DNA of 64,000 bases from Candidatus Phytoplasma luffae (GCF_018024475.1 NZ_CP054393.1:434001-498000), one strand, 5' to 3'. Numbered from the stretch's first letter, positions 52,163 to 62,412 are shown. Notes: generated from the letters alone by a model not told the origin. Translations and numbers: made by a program.

Positions 52163-52933
52163 ATGTATTCTTATCAAGAAATTATAGAAAAATTTTTACA
52201 ATTCTTTAGACAATATTTTTCTACTTTTGTCGCTTTTTTAACAGGTTTTTTTTCTGGTTTTTTAGTTTTTTTATTATTATATTCATTCTCTATGATACGT
52301 ACTTTCAATAAAAAAAAAAATATCAAAGAAACTAAAAATAATAATTTTTCTAAAAAAGATATGCTGGAATTAATTGAAAAAAAACAAAAAAAATTTCAAG
52401 AAGAAAATCAAAAAAAAAATGATGATTATTTTTTACATTTATTTCAAAATTGCCAAGAATTGATTTTAGAAATATCTTCTAAATTTTATCCTGATTCTTC
52501 ATTTCCTTATTTAGAATTAACCCTTGATGAAGTTTTAATTTTAGTTCAATATATTCATGATAGAGTTGATGAGTTATTTAACAAAAAAATTCTATTTCTT
52601 TTCAGAAGAATTACTTTAAAAAAAATAATATTATTGAGAAAATCGATATTAGAAAAAAAATATATCCAAAAATATAAAAAAACTAATAAAGTTTTAAGTC
52701 GTATTTCTAATGTAGTTAATGTTATAAATCCTTTTCATTGGACAAAAAAAATATTTTTTAAATTATTTTATAATAAAATTTTAACTAAAATAGGAGACAC
52801 AATTATATTAATTTTAGGAGAAGAAATTTATAAAATTTATAGCAAAACAATATTTAAATCAGAATTAAATTTGAATGATTTAATGGAGGAAATAGAAAAA
52901 GAACTTAATGAGAATAAAAATAATAAAAACTAA
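52163..52933 (+). CDS. Membrane-anchored protein of unknown function
   Basis: 256 residues. A hydrophobic segment (VAFLTGFFSGFLVFLLLYSF) near the N-terminus, then a very basic, Lys-rich cytoplasmic part that closes with an amphipathic region (INPFHWTKKIFFKLFYNKIL and GDTIILILGEEIYKIY). I do not recognise a family. AGGAG is well placed before the ATG. It lies in a core gene run between tilS and rbgA, so it is probably a conserved housekeeping protein and not PMU cargo. Confidence 0.75.
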   Translation: MYSYQEIIEKFLQFFRQYFSTFVAFLTGFFSGFLVFLLLYSFSMIRTFNKKKNIKETKNNNFSKKDMLELIEKKQKKFQEENQKKNDDYFLHLFQNCQELILEISSKFYPDSSFPYLELTLDEVLILVQYIHDRVDELFNKKILFLFRRITLKKIILLRKSILEKKYIQKYKKTNKVLSRISNVVNVINPFHWTKKIFFKLFYNKILTKIGDTIILILGEEIYKIYSKTIFKSELNLNDLMEEIEKELNENKNNKN

Positions 52934-52950
52934 AAAAAAGTATAATTGTT

Positions 52951-53796
52951 ATGGTTAACATTCAATGGTTTCCGGGCCATATGCACAAAACTTTAAAAGA
53001 AATTCAAAAAAATTTAAAATTTATAGATTGTATTTTGGTTATAATAGATGCTAGAATTCCTTTTTCAAGCATTAATTTTCAACTTTTAAAATTATTAAAT
53101 AATAAACCTTTTTTAATTTTAATAAATAAAAGTAAATTAGGAGATTTAGAAAAAAATAATTTTTTTATTAATTTTTTAAATCAAAAAAAAATATATTATT
53201 TAAATATTGATTCTAAATATAGATGGAATATTAATCAAATATATCCTAAAATTAAAGAAATATTAGAAAATAAAAACATTAAAATAAAAAAAATAATCAA
53301 ATGTATGATTGTAGGTGTTCCGAATGTAGGAAAATCTACTTTAATTAATTGCTTATCAGAAAAAAAAGTTGTTAAAACAGCTAATTCCCCAGGTGTTACT
53401 AAAAAATTACAATGGATTAATACAAAACAAAACATTATGTTATTAGATACTCCAGGTTGTTTATGGCCGAGATTTGATTATCCAGAAATAGGTTATTCTT
53501 TGGCTATTTGTAACTGTATCAAAGATACTCTAGTCCCGAAAGAAGAAATAATCATTTATTTTTTAAAATATTTAGGCAAACATTATCCTTTTTATTCACA
53601 AAAACTTTTTTCTTTAACTGAAACAGAATTAAAAAAAGAAAATTTATTAGAAACAATAATAAATAAAATAAATACAAAACAAAAAAATAATAATCAAAAA
53701 GAAAATTTTTTATTCAATTTTATTTTTAATAAAATAAAAAATAATCCGCTTCAAAAAATTAATTATGATTTAGAATTACAACATTTATTTAAATAA
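52951..53796 (+). CDS. rbgA: Ribosome biogenesis GTPase RbgA (YlqF)
   Basis: Circularly permuted GTPase needed for late 50S assembly. The opening QWFPGHMHKTLKEIQ is typical; G4 (LINKSKLGD) comes before G1 (GVPNVGKSTLIN) and G3 (DTPGCLWPRF), as expected for the permuted order. 281 residues. AAAAAAAGT is the only ribosome-site candidate. Between the membrane protein and topA. Confidence 0.95.
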   Translation: MVNIQWFPGHMHKTLKEIQKNLKFIDCILVIIDARIPFSSINFQLLKLLNNKPFLILINKSKLGDLEKNNFFINFLNQKKIYYLNIDSKYRWNINQIYPKIKEILENKNIKIKKIIKCMIVGVPNVGKSTLINCLSEKKVVKTANSPGVTKKLQWINTKQNIMLLDTPGCLWPRFDYPEIGYSLAICNCIKDTLVPKEEIIIYFLKYLGKHYPFYSQKLFSLTETELKKENLLETIINKINTKQKNNNQKENFLFNFIFNKIKNNPLQKINYDLELQHLFK

Positions 53797-53839
53797 ATAA
53801 ATGATTATTTTTTTTAATAAAAAAAGGAGGATAACAGTT

Positions 53840-55633
53840 ATGAAGAATACAGTTATTATTTTAGAATCTCCTGCCAAAGCTAAAACTATTAGTCGTTTTT
53901 TAGGAAAGGATGTTTTAGTTTTATATTCTAAAGGACATGTTAGAGATTTATCTTTAACTGGTAAAGATAGATTAGGAATTGATATTTTAAATAATTTTGA
54001 ACCTAATTATCAAATCATAGACAAACAAAAAAAAACAGTAGATGAATTAATTAAAAAAACTAAAAATAAAAAAGTTTTTTTAGCTACCGACCCTGATAGA
54101 GAGGGCGAATCAATCGCTTGGCATTTAGCGCAAATATTAAAATTAGATGAGAAAGAAAAAAATAGAGTTTCATTTAATGAAATAACTAAAGATATCGTTC
54201 AAAAAGCTTTCGCTAATCCTTGTGTCATAAAAAAAGATTTAGTAAATTCTCAAGAGACAAGAAGAATATTAGATAGAATTATTGGTTTTAGATTATCATA
54301 TTTAGTTCGAAAAATAAAATCTTCTTCCGCTGGGAGAGTACAGTCTGTTGCCTTAAAATTGGTTGTTGAATTGGAACAAGAACGTAATAATTTTGTTCCC
54401 GAAGAATATAATTTAATAAAAGCGCATTTTGAAAATTTTAAAGCAGATTTGATTATAACGCCAAAATGTTATAAAATAAAGAAAGAGGAAGCAGAAAAAA
54501 TTGTTAAACAAATTGGAATTAGACCTTTTGTTTTAAAAGAAATTCAAAATAAAAAACAACAAAAAAAACCTCCTCAACCTTTTATTACCGCTACCTTACA
54601 ACAAGAAGCTTTTAAAATACTTTCTTTTTCAGCTAAAAATACAATGTCAATTGCTCAAAAACTTTATGAAGGGATTGATTTAAACGGTCAAAGAATCGGT
54701 TTAATTACCTATATGAGGACTGATTCTTTTAGAATATCTGTAGAATTTTCTGAAAAAGTCCAAAAATTTATTAAAGAAAGATACGGAAAAGAATATTTAG
54801 GAATTTTAAAAACAAAAAAAGAAATAAATAACATTGGTGATGCTCATGAAGCTATTAGAGTAACTAATATAACAATGATTCCTGAAGATTTAACTCAATA
54901 TTTAAATAAATATGAACTTTCTTTATATAAATTAATTTATGAACGTACTTTGGCGAGTTTTATGTCAAATGCTATTGTTAATAAAAATCAATTGTTTTTT
55001 GAAATTGATGAATTTTTATTTTTAGCAGAAGGACAAGAAATGATTTTTGAAGGTTATTATAAAGCTTTGAATAATTCTTTCAAAAATAATTTTTTACCTA
55101 ATTTAAAAGTTAATCAAGAATATATTCCTAATAAAATTGAAATAATTCCTAAAACAACAACTCCTCCTGCTCGCTTCAATGAAGCTTCGTTGATTAAAAA
55201 ATTAGAAATTTTAAAAATAGGTAGACCTTCAACTTATGTTTCGATTATTGAAATTTTAAAAAAAAGATTTTATATTCAAATAGAAGATAAACAAATTATC
55301 CCTACCGAAATAGGAACCATCACTAAAGATTTTTTAGATAAATTTTTTTCTTCTTTAATTAATGTTAATTATACCGCTCAAATGGAAAAAGAATTAGATG
55401 ATATTTCTTGTGGTAAAATAAATAAATTAATCATTTTACAAAATTTTTATAAATTGTTTCAAAAGCTTTTTCAAACAGCTTACGAAACGATTCAAAAAAA
55501 CAAACCCAAAATAACTCAACAAAAATGCGATTTATGTGGTGATTTTTTAGTCGAAAGAAGAAGTAAATACGGTCTTTTTTTAGGATGTAATAGTTTTCCG
55601 AAATGTAAAAAAGTTGTTAGTTTAAAAAAATAA
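53840..55633 (+). CDS. topA: DNA topoisomerase I
   Basis: Type IA enzyme that relaxes negative supercoils. Toprim domain (VIILESPAKAKTISRFLG at the start, DPDREGESIAWH), the tyrosine loop ITYMRTDS, and one C-terminal zinc finger (CDLCGD, CNSFPKCKK). Start ATG 53840 follows AAAGGAGG; an in-frame ATG at 53801 has no such site. At 597 residues it is short, because only one of the usual three zinc fingers is kept. Confidence 0.96.
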   Translation: MKNTVIILESPAKAKTISRFLGKDVLVLYSKGHVRDLSLTGKDRLGIDILNNFEPNYQIIDKQKKTVDELIKKTKNKKVFLATDPDREGESIAWHLAQILKLDEKEKNRVSFNEITKDIVQKAFANPCVIKKDLVNSQETRRILDRIIGFRLSYLVRKIKSSSAGRVQSVALKLVVELEQERNNFVPEEYNLIKAHFENFKADLIITPKCYKIKKEEAEKIVKQIGIRPFVLKEIQNKKQQKKPPQPFITATLQQEAFKILSFSAKNTMSIAQKLYEGIDLNGQRIGLITYMRTDSFRISVEFSEKVQKFIKERYGKEYLGILKTKKEINNIGDAHEAIRVTNITMIPEDLTQYLNKYELSLYKLIYERTLASFMSNAIVNKNQLFFEIDEFLFLAEGQEMIFEGYYKALNNSFKNNFLPNLKVNQEYIPNKIEIIPKTTTPPARFNEASLIKKLEILKIGRPSTYVSIIEILKKRFYIQIEDKQIIPTEIGTITKDFLDKFFSSLINVNYTAQMEKELDDISCGKINKLIILQNFYKLFQKLFQTAYETIQKNKPKITQQKCDLCGDFLVERRSKYGLFLGCNSFPKCKKVVSLKK

Positions 55634-55654
55634 TTTTATAAAAAGGTATAAATT

Positions 55655-56641
55655 GTGTTTAAAAAAATAAAAAAAATTTTAAAATCTTACAAAAATATTC
55701 CTAATTTTTTTAAAAAAAAAGAATCTAAAAATTCAATATTTTCATTCATTGATAGGTCAGAATATAATTTTTCTAAGTGGCGTCAAAATATTTTTAAAAA
55801 AGAAAATATTCATTCCCTTTTAATAGATGAATTAGAGATTTTATTTATTAAATCAGATATAAGTGTATCAACAGCTTCTTCTTTGATAAAAGAAATAAAA
55901 AATCAAATAAAAATAAAAAAAATTACCAAATCTGCGGAATTATTACCTTTGGTAAAAAAAATTCTTATTGATTTTTATCAAAAAAATGATACTTCTATTA
56001 AAAAAAAGAATATAATAGGTGTAAATCAACCAAAAGTATATTTATTTGTCGGTGTCAATGGCGTAGGAAAAACATCTACTATTGGTAAATTAGCTTTTAA
56101 ATTTAAAAACGAAAATAAAAAAATTTTGTTAGTTGCAGGTGATACTTTCAGAACAGGAGCGGTAGAACAACTAAAACAATGGGGTAAAGAAAGTGATACT
56201 GAAGTTTTTTATAAAGAAGGTTCGATCACTCCTTCGAGTTTATTTTTTGAAGCTTTAAATTATGCTAAAAAAAACAAATTTGACGTTGTTTTGTGTGATA
56301 CATCTGGTAGATTAGAAAACAAAGTTAATTTAATGAAAGAATTGGAAAAAATCAAAAAAGTTATTGATAAACAAATTAATGGTATCCCTTATGAAACTTT
56401 TTTAATTTTAGATTCTATGACGGGACAAAGTAATTTAAAACAATTTGAAATTTTTAACAAAACAGTCTCTTTAACAAATATTATTTTAACTAAGTTTGAT
56501 GGGATATCTAAAGGTGGATTTATTTTAGCTATAAAACAATTATATAATTTGCCGATAAAATATATAACTGTGGGTGAAAAAATAAACGATTTAATGATTT
56601 TTGATATCAATGAATATATCGATAATTTATTCCAAGATTGA
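55655..56641 (+). CDS. ftsY: Signal recognition particle receptor FtsY
   Basis: SRP receptor GTPase that passes ribosomes with nascent membrane proteins to SecYEG. NG domain with GVNGVGKTSTIGKLA, DTFRTGAVEQLK, DTSGRLENK and TKFDGISKGG. The N-terminal acidic A domain is missing and replaced by about 25 basic residues, usual in Mollicutes. GTG start at 55655 after AAAAGG. Ends in TGA, followed by ffh 51 bases on. Confidence 0.95.
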   Translation: MFKKIKKILKSYKNIPNFFKKKESKNSIFSFIDRSEYNFSKWRQNIFKKENIHSLLIDELEILFIKSDISVSTASSLIKEIKNQIKIKKITKSAELLPLVKKILIDFYQKNDTSIKKKNIIGVNQPKVYLFVGVNGVGKTSTIGKLAFKFKNENKKILLVAGDTFRTGAVEQLKQWGKESDTEVFYKEGSITPSSLFFEALNYAKKNKFDVVLCDTSGRLENKVNLMKELEKIKKVIDKQINGIPYETFLILDSMTGQSNLKQFEIFNKTVSLTNIILTKFDGISKGGFILAIKQLYNLPIKYITVGEKINDLMIFDINEYIDNLFQD

Positions 56642-56692
56642 TCATATATAAAAAAATTTGATTTTAATATTCGTAAAAAGGTATAAAAATAA

Positions 56693-58042
56693 ATGAGTTT
56701 TTTAAACGATTCTTTAATTAAAATTGTTAATAAAATTAGAGGAAAAAAAATTATTAATTTACAAGATATCGAAAATATTATGCAAGATTTTCGTTTATCT
56801 TTATTAGAAGCTGATGTTAATTATGATGTTGTTAATGAATTAAACGAATTAATAAAACAAAAAACTTTAAAAACAGAAGTTTTAAAAGGGCTTCAACCTC
56901 AGGAACAAATAATCAAAATTATAAAAGAAGTTTTTACATTAATTTTAGGTCATCAAAATATTCCTTTAAATTTAAACAAAAGTTTAGATATTATTCTTTT
57001 AGTAGGTTTACAAGGGAGCGGAAAAACAACAACAGCAGGAAAATTATCTTTTTTTATCAAAAATAAAATGCAAAAAAAAGTTTTATTGATTGCTGCTGAT
57101 ATCTATAGATTTGGCGCTATCCAACAATTAAAATCTATTGGTGAAAAAATAAATATAGAAGTGTTTAGTTCAGAAGATAAAAACGTTCAAAACATTGTTC
57201 AAAAAGGTGTTGAATACGCTTCAGATAATGATTTCCAAACGGTTATTATAGATACAGCTGGTCGCCTTAATATCGATTTAGAAATGATAAAAGAAATCCA
57301 AAATATAAAAAAACAATTTAAACCTTCTGAGGTTTTGATAATAGCAGATTCTCTTTTAGGTCAACAATCAGTTAATATTGTGAAAAGTTTTCATGAACAA
57401 ATAGAAGCTACAGGTATTATTTTAACTAAAATGGACGCCGATACTAAAGGCGGTGCTGCCTTATCTATGAAATACGTAACTAAACTACCTATTAAATTTA
57501 TATCTTCTTCTGAAAAACATAATGATAATAATTTTGAAATTTTTCATCCGGATCGCATCGCTTCTAGACTTTTAGATATGGGTGATATTTCTACTCTTAT
57601 CGAAAATGTAGAAGAAAAAATAAATACAAAACAAAATATGGATATTTTGAATAAAATTTTAGATGAAGATTATAATTACAACACTTTATTAAAACAATTA
57701 GAATTATTAAAAAAATTAGGTTCTATGAAAAAAATGTTACAATTTATCCCTGGTATGGCTTCTAAATTAAAAAATATGCCTTCTATGGATGATGATTTTA
57801 TTAAAAAATTTAAATTCATTATTCAAAGCATGACTGAAGAAGAAAAAAATAGACCTCAATTAATCGAAAACAACAATAGAAGACGGACAAGAATTGTTAA
57901 AGGTTCAGGTAGTCAAATGAGTGATATCAATAATTTAATTAAATTTATCAAAAAACAAAAACAGATTTCTAAACAAATGGAGAATTTTGATCTTAATGAT
58001 TTAGAAAATCCTGAAGATTTATTAAAAAAATTTCTTAATTAA
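56693..58042 (+). CDS. ffh: Signal recognition particle protein Ffh
   Basis: SRP54 homologue that binds signal peptides and SRP RNA. NG domain (GLQGSGKTTTAGKLS, DTAGRLNID, TKMDADTKGGAALS) and the C-terminal methionine-rich M domain (MKKMLQFIPGMASKLKNM, then RRTRIVKGSGSQ, the RNA-binding segment). 449 residues, normal. AAAAGG precedes the ATG. It sits next to its receptor gene ftsY. Confidence 0.96.
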   Translation: MSFLNDSLIKIVNKIRGKKIINLQDIENIMQDFRLSLLEADVNYDVVNELNELIKQKTLKTEVLKGLQPQEQIIKIIKEVFTLILGHQNIPLNLNKSLDIILLVGLQGSGKTTTAGKLSFFIKNKMQKKVLLIAADIYRFGAIQQLKSIGEKINIEVFSSEDKNVQNIVQKGVEYASDNDFQTVIIDTAGRLNIDLEMIKEIQNIKKQFKPSEVLIIADSLLGQQSVNIVKSFHEQIEATGIILTKMDADTKGGAALSMKYVTKLPIKFISSSEKHNDNNFEIFHPDRIASRLLDMGDISTLIENVEEKINTKQNMDILNKILDEDYNYNTLLKQLELLKKLGSMKKMLQFIPGMASKLKNMPSMDDDFIKKFKFIIQSMTEEEKNRPQLIENNNRRRTRIVKGSGSQMSDINNLIKFIKKQKQISKQMENFDLNDLENPEDLLKKFLN

Positions 58043-58073
58043 ATCAAATATTTTATTTTAAAATAAAATATTT

Positions 58074-58958
58074 ATGATGGAGAAACAAAAAAATAAAAAT
58101 ATGCATAAATTAGTTTTAGTAGATGGAAACTCATTAGTTTTTAGAGCTTATTACGCGACTTATTATAAAAACAAAACATTAATGCAAAACAAAGATAATC
58201 AAGATGTAAACGCTTTAATAGTTTTTAAAAATATGTTTCAAAAAATTTTAGAACAAACAGAAAATTATATTTGTGTCGCTTTCGATTCTAAAAAGAAAAC
58301 TAAAAGACATGAAATTTATGAATCCTACAAAAAAGGACGTTCTAAAACACCTCAATCTTTGATTGATCAAATTGTTTTGATAAAAGAATATTTAAATTTA
58401 TTAGGGGTTAGATATTGTTCAGAAAACGGTTTTGAAGCTGATGATATTATCGGAACTATCGCTAAACAAGCAAGTGAAAATAATATTTGTGTTGTTATTT
58501 TTTCTAGTGATAAAGATTTTCTGCAATTGATAGATAATAATATAAGTGTAGCTTTGATAAAACAAGGTTTAAAAAATGTTATTTATTACGATAGTAAAAA
58601 ATTAGAAGAAAAATTTTTTTTAAAACCTAAACAAATAGTTGATTTTAAAAGTATTGTCGGAGATGGTTCTGATAACATCAAAGGGATTCCTTTGATAGGT
58701 CCTAAAACCGCTACTAAAATATTAAATCAATTTCACAATTTAGAAAATATTTTTGATAATTTAGAAAAAATGAATGAAAAAATCAAAAATAAATTTATCC
58801 AATATAAAGAAAAAGTGTTTTTTAATCGTTCTTTAATAACTCTTAACACTTCAGTCCCTTTGCCTTTTAATTATAAAGAAACTAAAATTCAAAAAAAAGA
58901 AAAACATTTATTAAAATTTTTTTTAGATAAAAATAAATTAAAAAAAGGAATAAAATAA
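58074..58958 (+). CDS. 5'-3' exonuclease (stand-alone PolA N-terminal domain)
   Basis: Flap endonuclease-type nuclease that removes RNA primers. LVLVDGNSLVFRAYYA, FDSKKKTKRHEIYESYKKGR, ADDIIGTIA, SSDKDFLQLID, and the helix-hairpin-helix GIPLIGPKTATKIL carry the metal-binding acids and DNA-binding parts. At 294 residues it lacks polymerase and proofreading domains, so this is the single-domain form common in Mollicutes. Start could be 58074 or ATG 58101 (MHKLVLVDG); neither has a clear site. The stop codon is directly followed by the ATG of the FtsH paralogue. Confidence 0.92.
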   Translation: MMEKQKNKNMHKLVLVDGNSLVFRAYYATYYKNKTLMQNKDNQDVNALIVFKNMFQKILEQTENYICVAFDSKKKTKRHEIYESYKKGRSKTPQSLIDQIVLIKEYLNLLGVRYCSENGFEADDIIGTIAKQASENNICVVIFSSDKDFLQLIDNNISVALIKQGLKNVIYYDSKKLEEKFFLKPKQIVDFKSIVGDGSDNIKGIPLIGPKTATKILNQFHNLENIFDNLEKMNEKIKNKFIQYKEKVFFNRSLITLNTSVPLPFNYKETKIQKKEKHLLKFFLDKNKLKKGIK

Positions 58959-60623
58959 ATGAATTATAATCGACAAGAAATACAACCAGAAATGGAACAA
59001 GAAATAAAAGAATCACCACAATTTATATTTTATCCCGCGCCTAAAAATAATGTATTATCCAAAATTAAATTAATTTTAGAAATTTTATTTCTTTTTTTAT
59101 TATTTATTTATATTGTTCCTTTTGATTTTGGTATTAAACAAAAACCATACTCAAATAATGAATGGGAAAAAGAAAAAGAAGTTAAAATCCCGGATAATAA
59201 GTGTTTAACTATTGAAGATGATTTTGTAGGTTATGAAGAAATAAAAGATAATATAACAAAAGAAATAATTGATGTTATAAAAGATCCATCCAAAGCAAAT
59301 GATATTCCAAGAGGAATTTTATTACATGGCGAACCTGGTGTAGGAAAAACTTATTTAGTTAAATGTTTAGCCGGTTCATTAAAAGGACTAGCGCCTTTTT
59401 TTGAAATTAACGGTTCTGATTTTGTCGAAATGTATGTAGGTAGAGGGGCAGCTCGTGTTAGAAAAATTTTTTCATACGCTAAAGAAGTAGCTAAACAAAA
59501 AAACCAAAAATATTTTTTGATTTTCATTGATGAAATTGATTCTATCGGCGCTAAAAGAAGTGATCATGCTGAAGAAATTAATAATAAAGAATCAGAACAC
59601 GCTTTTAATGCTTTATTATCTGAAATAGATGGCTTTAGTTCTGGTAATAAAGAACAACAAGGTCCTTATGGGATTGTCATCGGAGCCACTAATAGAATGA
59701 ACATAATAGATGATGCTTTAAAAAGAGAAGGACGTTTAGGAAAACATTTAAAATTAACAACCCCTAATGAAAAAGGGATAAAAGAACTTTTTAAATATTT
59801 TTTTAGAAAAAAAAATAAAACACAAATTCAAACACTCTTAGAACAACCATCTGTAGAATCAAAATATGACAATTTAGTAAAAACCTTAAAAAAAATGAAA
59901 TTTACTCCTTCTGATATTTATTCTTTGGTTAAAGAAATTTTAAAAAATAATGTTTCGAATCTGAATGAAGGTAATATAATAAATAAAATTTATGATTCTT
60001 TTGATGAAATAATAATAGGCCCTATTAATGATGACAACAATAAAGGATCAAAAGAATATAAAAAAAGAATTATCGCGCATGAATTAGGACACGCTTTTGT
60101 CGCCAAAGAATTAGGATTAAAAGTTGTTAGAATCAATTTCAGTTCCAGACAAAATATAGGTGGTTATGTTATAAGTATTCCTAAAGAAGATAATGATATG
60201 ATGACTGAAACAGATTTTCTTAAGAAAATAATAGTTTTGTTAGGCGGAAGAGCGGCGGAAAAAGTTTTTAATAAGGATATTAGTATAGGTTCAGGAGATG
60301 ATGTATCAAAAGTCGAGGAACTAGCTAAATGTATGGTTAAAGACTACAAAATGAAATGGACAGAAATTTATTCTAATACAGAAATTGATCCTAATTCTAA
60401 TTCCAATCTTGAAAATGAATATCTTTTGGGTTCAGAAAATAACGAAGACAAAATAAGAAAAATTATAGATAATTCTTACAAAAAAGCTTTAAAAATTTTG
60501 GATAACAAAAAAGAAAAAATAAAACTTTTAATTGATAAAATATACGAAACAATAGAAAACAATAATAATGAACAATCTATAGGAGAAGAAAAATTTGACG
60601 AATATTATCAAAATTATTTATAA
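58959..60623 (+). CDS. ftsH: FtsH-family membrane metalloprotease, divergent paralogue
   Basis: 554 residues. One membrane helix (ILEILFLFLLFIYIVPF; a classical FtsH has two), AAA+ domain with Walker A GEPGVGKT (about 124-131), Walker B FLIFIDEID, SRH ATNRMNIIDDALKREGRLG, and the zinc protease domain with HELGH (374-378) and the distal Asp in SIGSGDDVSKVEEL. All catalytic residues look intact. The sequence is far from the usual FtsH (for example GRGAARVRK is kept, but pore region reads EMYVG), so it is one of the expanded FtsH/HflB paralogues found in phytoplasmas and linked by others to virulence. It starts at the base after the exonuclease stop. Confidence 0.9.
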   Translation: MNYNRQEIQPEMEQEIKESPQFIFYPAPKNNVLSKIKLILEILFLFLLFIYIVPFDFGIKQKPYSNNEWEKEKEVKIPDNKCLTIEDDFVGYEEIKDNITKEIIDVIKDPSKANDIPRGILLHGEPGVGKTYLVKCLAGSLKGLAPFFEINGSDFVEMYVGRGAARVRKIFSYAKEVAKQKNQKYFLIFIDEIDSIGAKRSDHAEEINNKESEHAFNALLSEIDGFSSGNKEQQGPYGIVIGATNRMNIIDDALKREGRLGKHLKLTTPNEKGIKELFKYFFRKKNKTQIQTLLEQPSVESKYDNLVKTLKKMKFTPSDIYSLVKEILKNNVSNLNEGNIINKIYDSFDEIIIGPINDDNNKGSKEYKKRIIAHELGHAFVAKELGLKVVRINFSSRQNIGGYVISIPKEDNDMMTETDFLKKIIVLLGGRAAEKVFNKDISIGSGDDVSKVEELAKCMVKDYKMKWTEIYSNTEIDPNSNSNLENEYLLGSENNEDKIRKIIDNSYKKALKILDNKKEKIKLLIDKIYETIENNNNEQSIGEEKFDEYYQNYL

Positions 60624-60682
60624 TTTTCAATTATTTTTTTGAAAAAAATATATTAAATTTTCAAAAGAAAGAAAAATAAATT

Positions 60683-61288
60683 ATGCGTATTCCTACAGTA
60701 AGATTATTTAAAAAAAATCATAAAATTTCTAAAGAAAAATGGAATCAAATTTTTGATGAAATTCGTTATACCCCTTCTTCTTTCGATTTACAACCTTGGG
60801 TTTTTTTTGTTATTGAAGATAAAAAAAATAAAAACAAATTAAAAACAATAATCCAAGGTAATAAAGATCAATTAGAAACTAGTTCTTCTATGGTGTTGAT
60901 ATGCGGTAATTTAAATAAAACAAAATCTGCGGAATATATTTATAAACAAAAGTTATTAAATAAAGAAATCACTAAAGAACAAAAGAATGTTTTTTTAAAT
61001 AAAATTAAAAAATATTATAATACAATAAGTGATACAAGGATCCAAAATGAAACTTTTTTAGAATGCGGTATTATTTCTTTACATTTTGTTTTAACAATTC
61101 AAAATTTAGGTTATAATGCTTGTTTTATAGGAGGATGTTCTTTTGATAAAATAAATGATTTATTTGATATCTCTAATGATTATATTCCTATTATTTTGTT
61201 AGCTGTAGGAAAAAAAGATATAATAAATGTACCAGAAAAAATTAAAAAATTTAAAATAAATGTTGAAGATTTTGTTTTTTTCTTATAA
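60683..61288 (+). CDS. Nitroreductase-family FMN oxidoreductase
   Basis: 201 residues with the fold's markers: RYTPSSFDLQPWVFFVIED (FMN binding), LECGIISLHFVLTIQNLGY and the closing IPIILLAVGKK. NAD(P)H-dependent reduction of quinones or nitro compounds is the usual activity, but the true substrate is unknown. The N-terminus is basic and a little unusual. AAAGAAAG precedes the ATG. A terminator (61527-61560) follows at a distance. Confidence 0.85.
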   Translation: MRIPTVRLFKKNHKISKEKWNQIFDEIRYTPSSFDLQPWVFFVIEDKKNKNKLKTIIQGNKDQLETSSSMVLICGNLNKTKSAEYIYKQKLLNKEITKEQKNVFLNKIKKYYNTISDTRIQNETFLECGIISLHFVLTIQNLGYNACFIGGCSFDKINDLFDISNDYIPIILLAVGKKDIINVPEKIKKFKINVEDFVFFL

Positions 61289-61699
61289 TTTATTGTTTGA
61301 ATTATAATATATTACATTTTAAAATTATTTATGAAATTTTTATTTGTTTATTTTTTTTTTTTTTTAAAACAAATTGTTATAAAAAATGAACAAATATATA
61401 AAAATATTTTATTTTAATTAAAAATTTTTATTAAAATTTTTAATTTTATATGATATATATTTTAATGTATTATTAACAAAATATATAGTTAATATATTTT
61501 GTTTTTTTATATCTTTTATCTTTTTTTAAATAACTTTTATATAAATAAAAGTTATTTTTTAAAATCGTTTTTAAATATTTTTATTTTTATTTTATTTTGT
61601 TATATATTTTATATTATTTTATATGTGGTATTTATATAAAAATATTAAAAAGAATAATTATTTTTATAATATTTTTATATAAACAAAGGGAATAAAAGA
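61289..61699. other. AT-rich intergenic region before adk
   Basis: No gene. It contains the terminator at 61527-61560 and presumably the adk promoter. Confidence 0.5.
61527..61560 (+). terminator. Terminator of the topA-to-nitroreductase run
   Basis: AAATAACTTTTA and TAAAAGTTATTT form a perfect 12-bp stem with a six-base loop, followed by TTT. Confidence 0.75.
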
Positions 61700-62350
61700 G
61701 TGAATATAATAATAATGATAGGCCCCCCCGCCTCAGGAAAAGGAACTCAATCTTTAATTTTATCTAAATGTTTATCTATTCATCATATTTCTATAGGTGA
61801 TATTTTTCGAGAAAATTTTAAAAAAAAGACAAAATTAGGGAAGATAGTTATTTCTTACATTAATCAAGGTTTATTAGTTCCAAATCAAATAACTAATTCC
61901 ATGGTTAGCGAAACCTTAACCGAAGATAAAATAAAAAAAGGTTTTATTTTGGATGGTTATCCTAGAAATATTAATCAAGCTCAATTTTTAACAGAAGAAT
62001 TTAAAAAAAGAAATATTCAATTAAAAAAAGTATTTTATTTTAATGTTGAAGAAAAAATATTAGAACAAAGAATGATGGGGAGAATAGTTTGCACTCAATG
62101 TGGTGAAATTTATAATAAAGAAAAAAAACATCCAAAGATAAATGGTTTATGCGACAACGATAATAGTGTTTTAATACAAAGAAAAGATGATAATTTAGAT
62201 ACTTTTAACCAACGTTTATCTATTTATAAAAGTGAAACCTTTCCTTTAGTAGAATATTACAAAAAAATGAATAAAATTTTTGAAATTAAAATAAAAGATG
62301 GTCTTGAAACTATACAAGATATAACAAACACAATATTAAAACAATTATAA
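61700..62350 (+). CDS. adk: Adenylate kinase
   Basis: Interconverts ATP + AMP and 2 ADP. P-loop GPPASGKGTQS, HHISIGDIFRENF, LDGYPRNINQAQ and the LID domain with a partial zinc site (CTQCG, then GLCDND). GTG start at 61700 after AAAGGGAA. 216 residues, normal. In many bacteria it lies in the ribosomal spc operon; here it stands alone between two terminators. Phytoplasmas lack ATP synthase, so this enzyme matters for energy balance. Confidence 0.96.
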   Translation: MNIIIMIGPPASGKGTQSLILSKCLSIHHISIGDIFRENFKKKTKLGKIVISYINQGLLVPNQITNSMVSETLTEDKIKKGFILDGYPRNINQAQFLTEEFKKRNIQLKKVFYFNVEEKILEQRMMGRIVCTQCGEIYNKEKKHPKINGLCDNDNSVLIQRKDDNLDTFNQRLSIYKSETFPLVEYYKKMNKIFEIKIKDGLETIQDITNTILKQL

Positions 62351-62355
62351 AAATA

Positions 62356-62412
62356 AAAAAATTTTTTCTATTTATTTAATAATATAAAAATAAATAGAAA
62401 AAATTTTTTTAT
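62356..62412. terminator. Long hairpin terminator after adk
   Basis: A 22-bp perfect stem (62356-62377 with 62388-62409) closed by a 10-base loop; T-run follows on both strands. It starts six bases after the adk stop. A second, weaker hairpin (AAAAAATCCGATTATT/ATAATTAGATTTTTT) is at 62450-62491. Confidence 0.85.
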
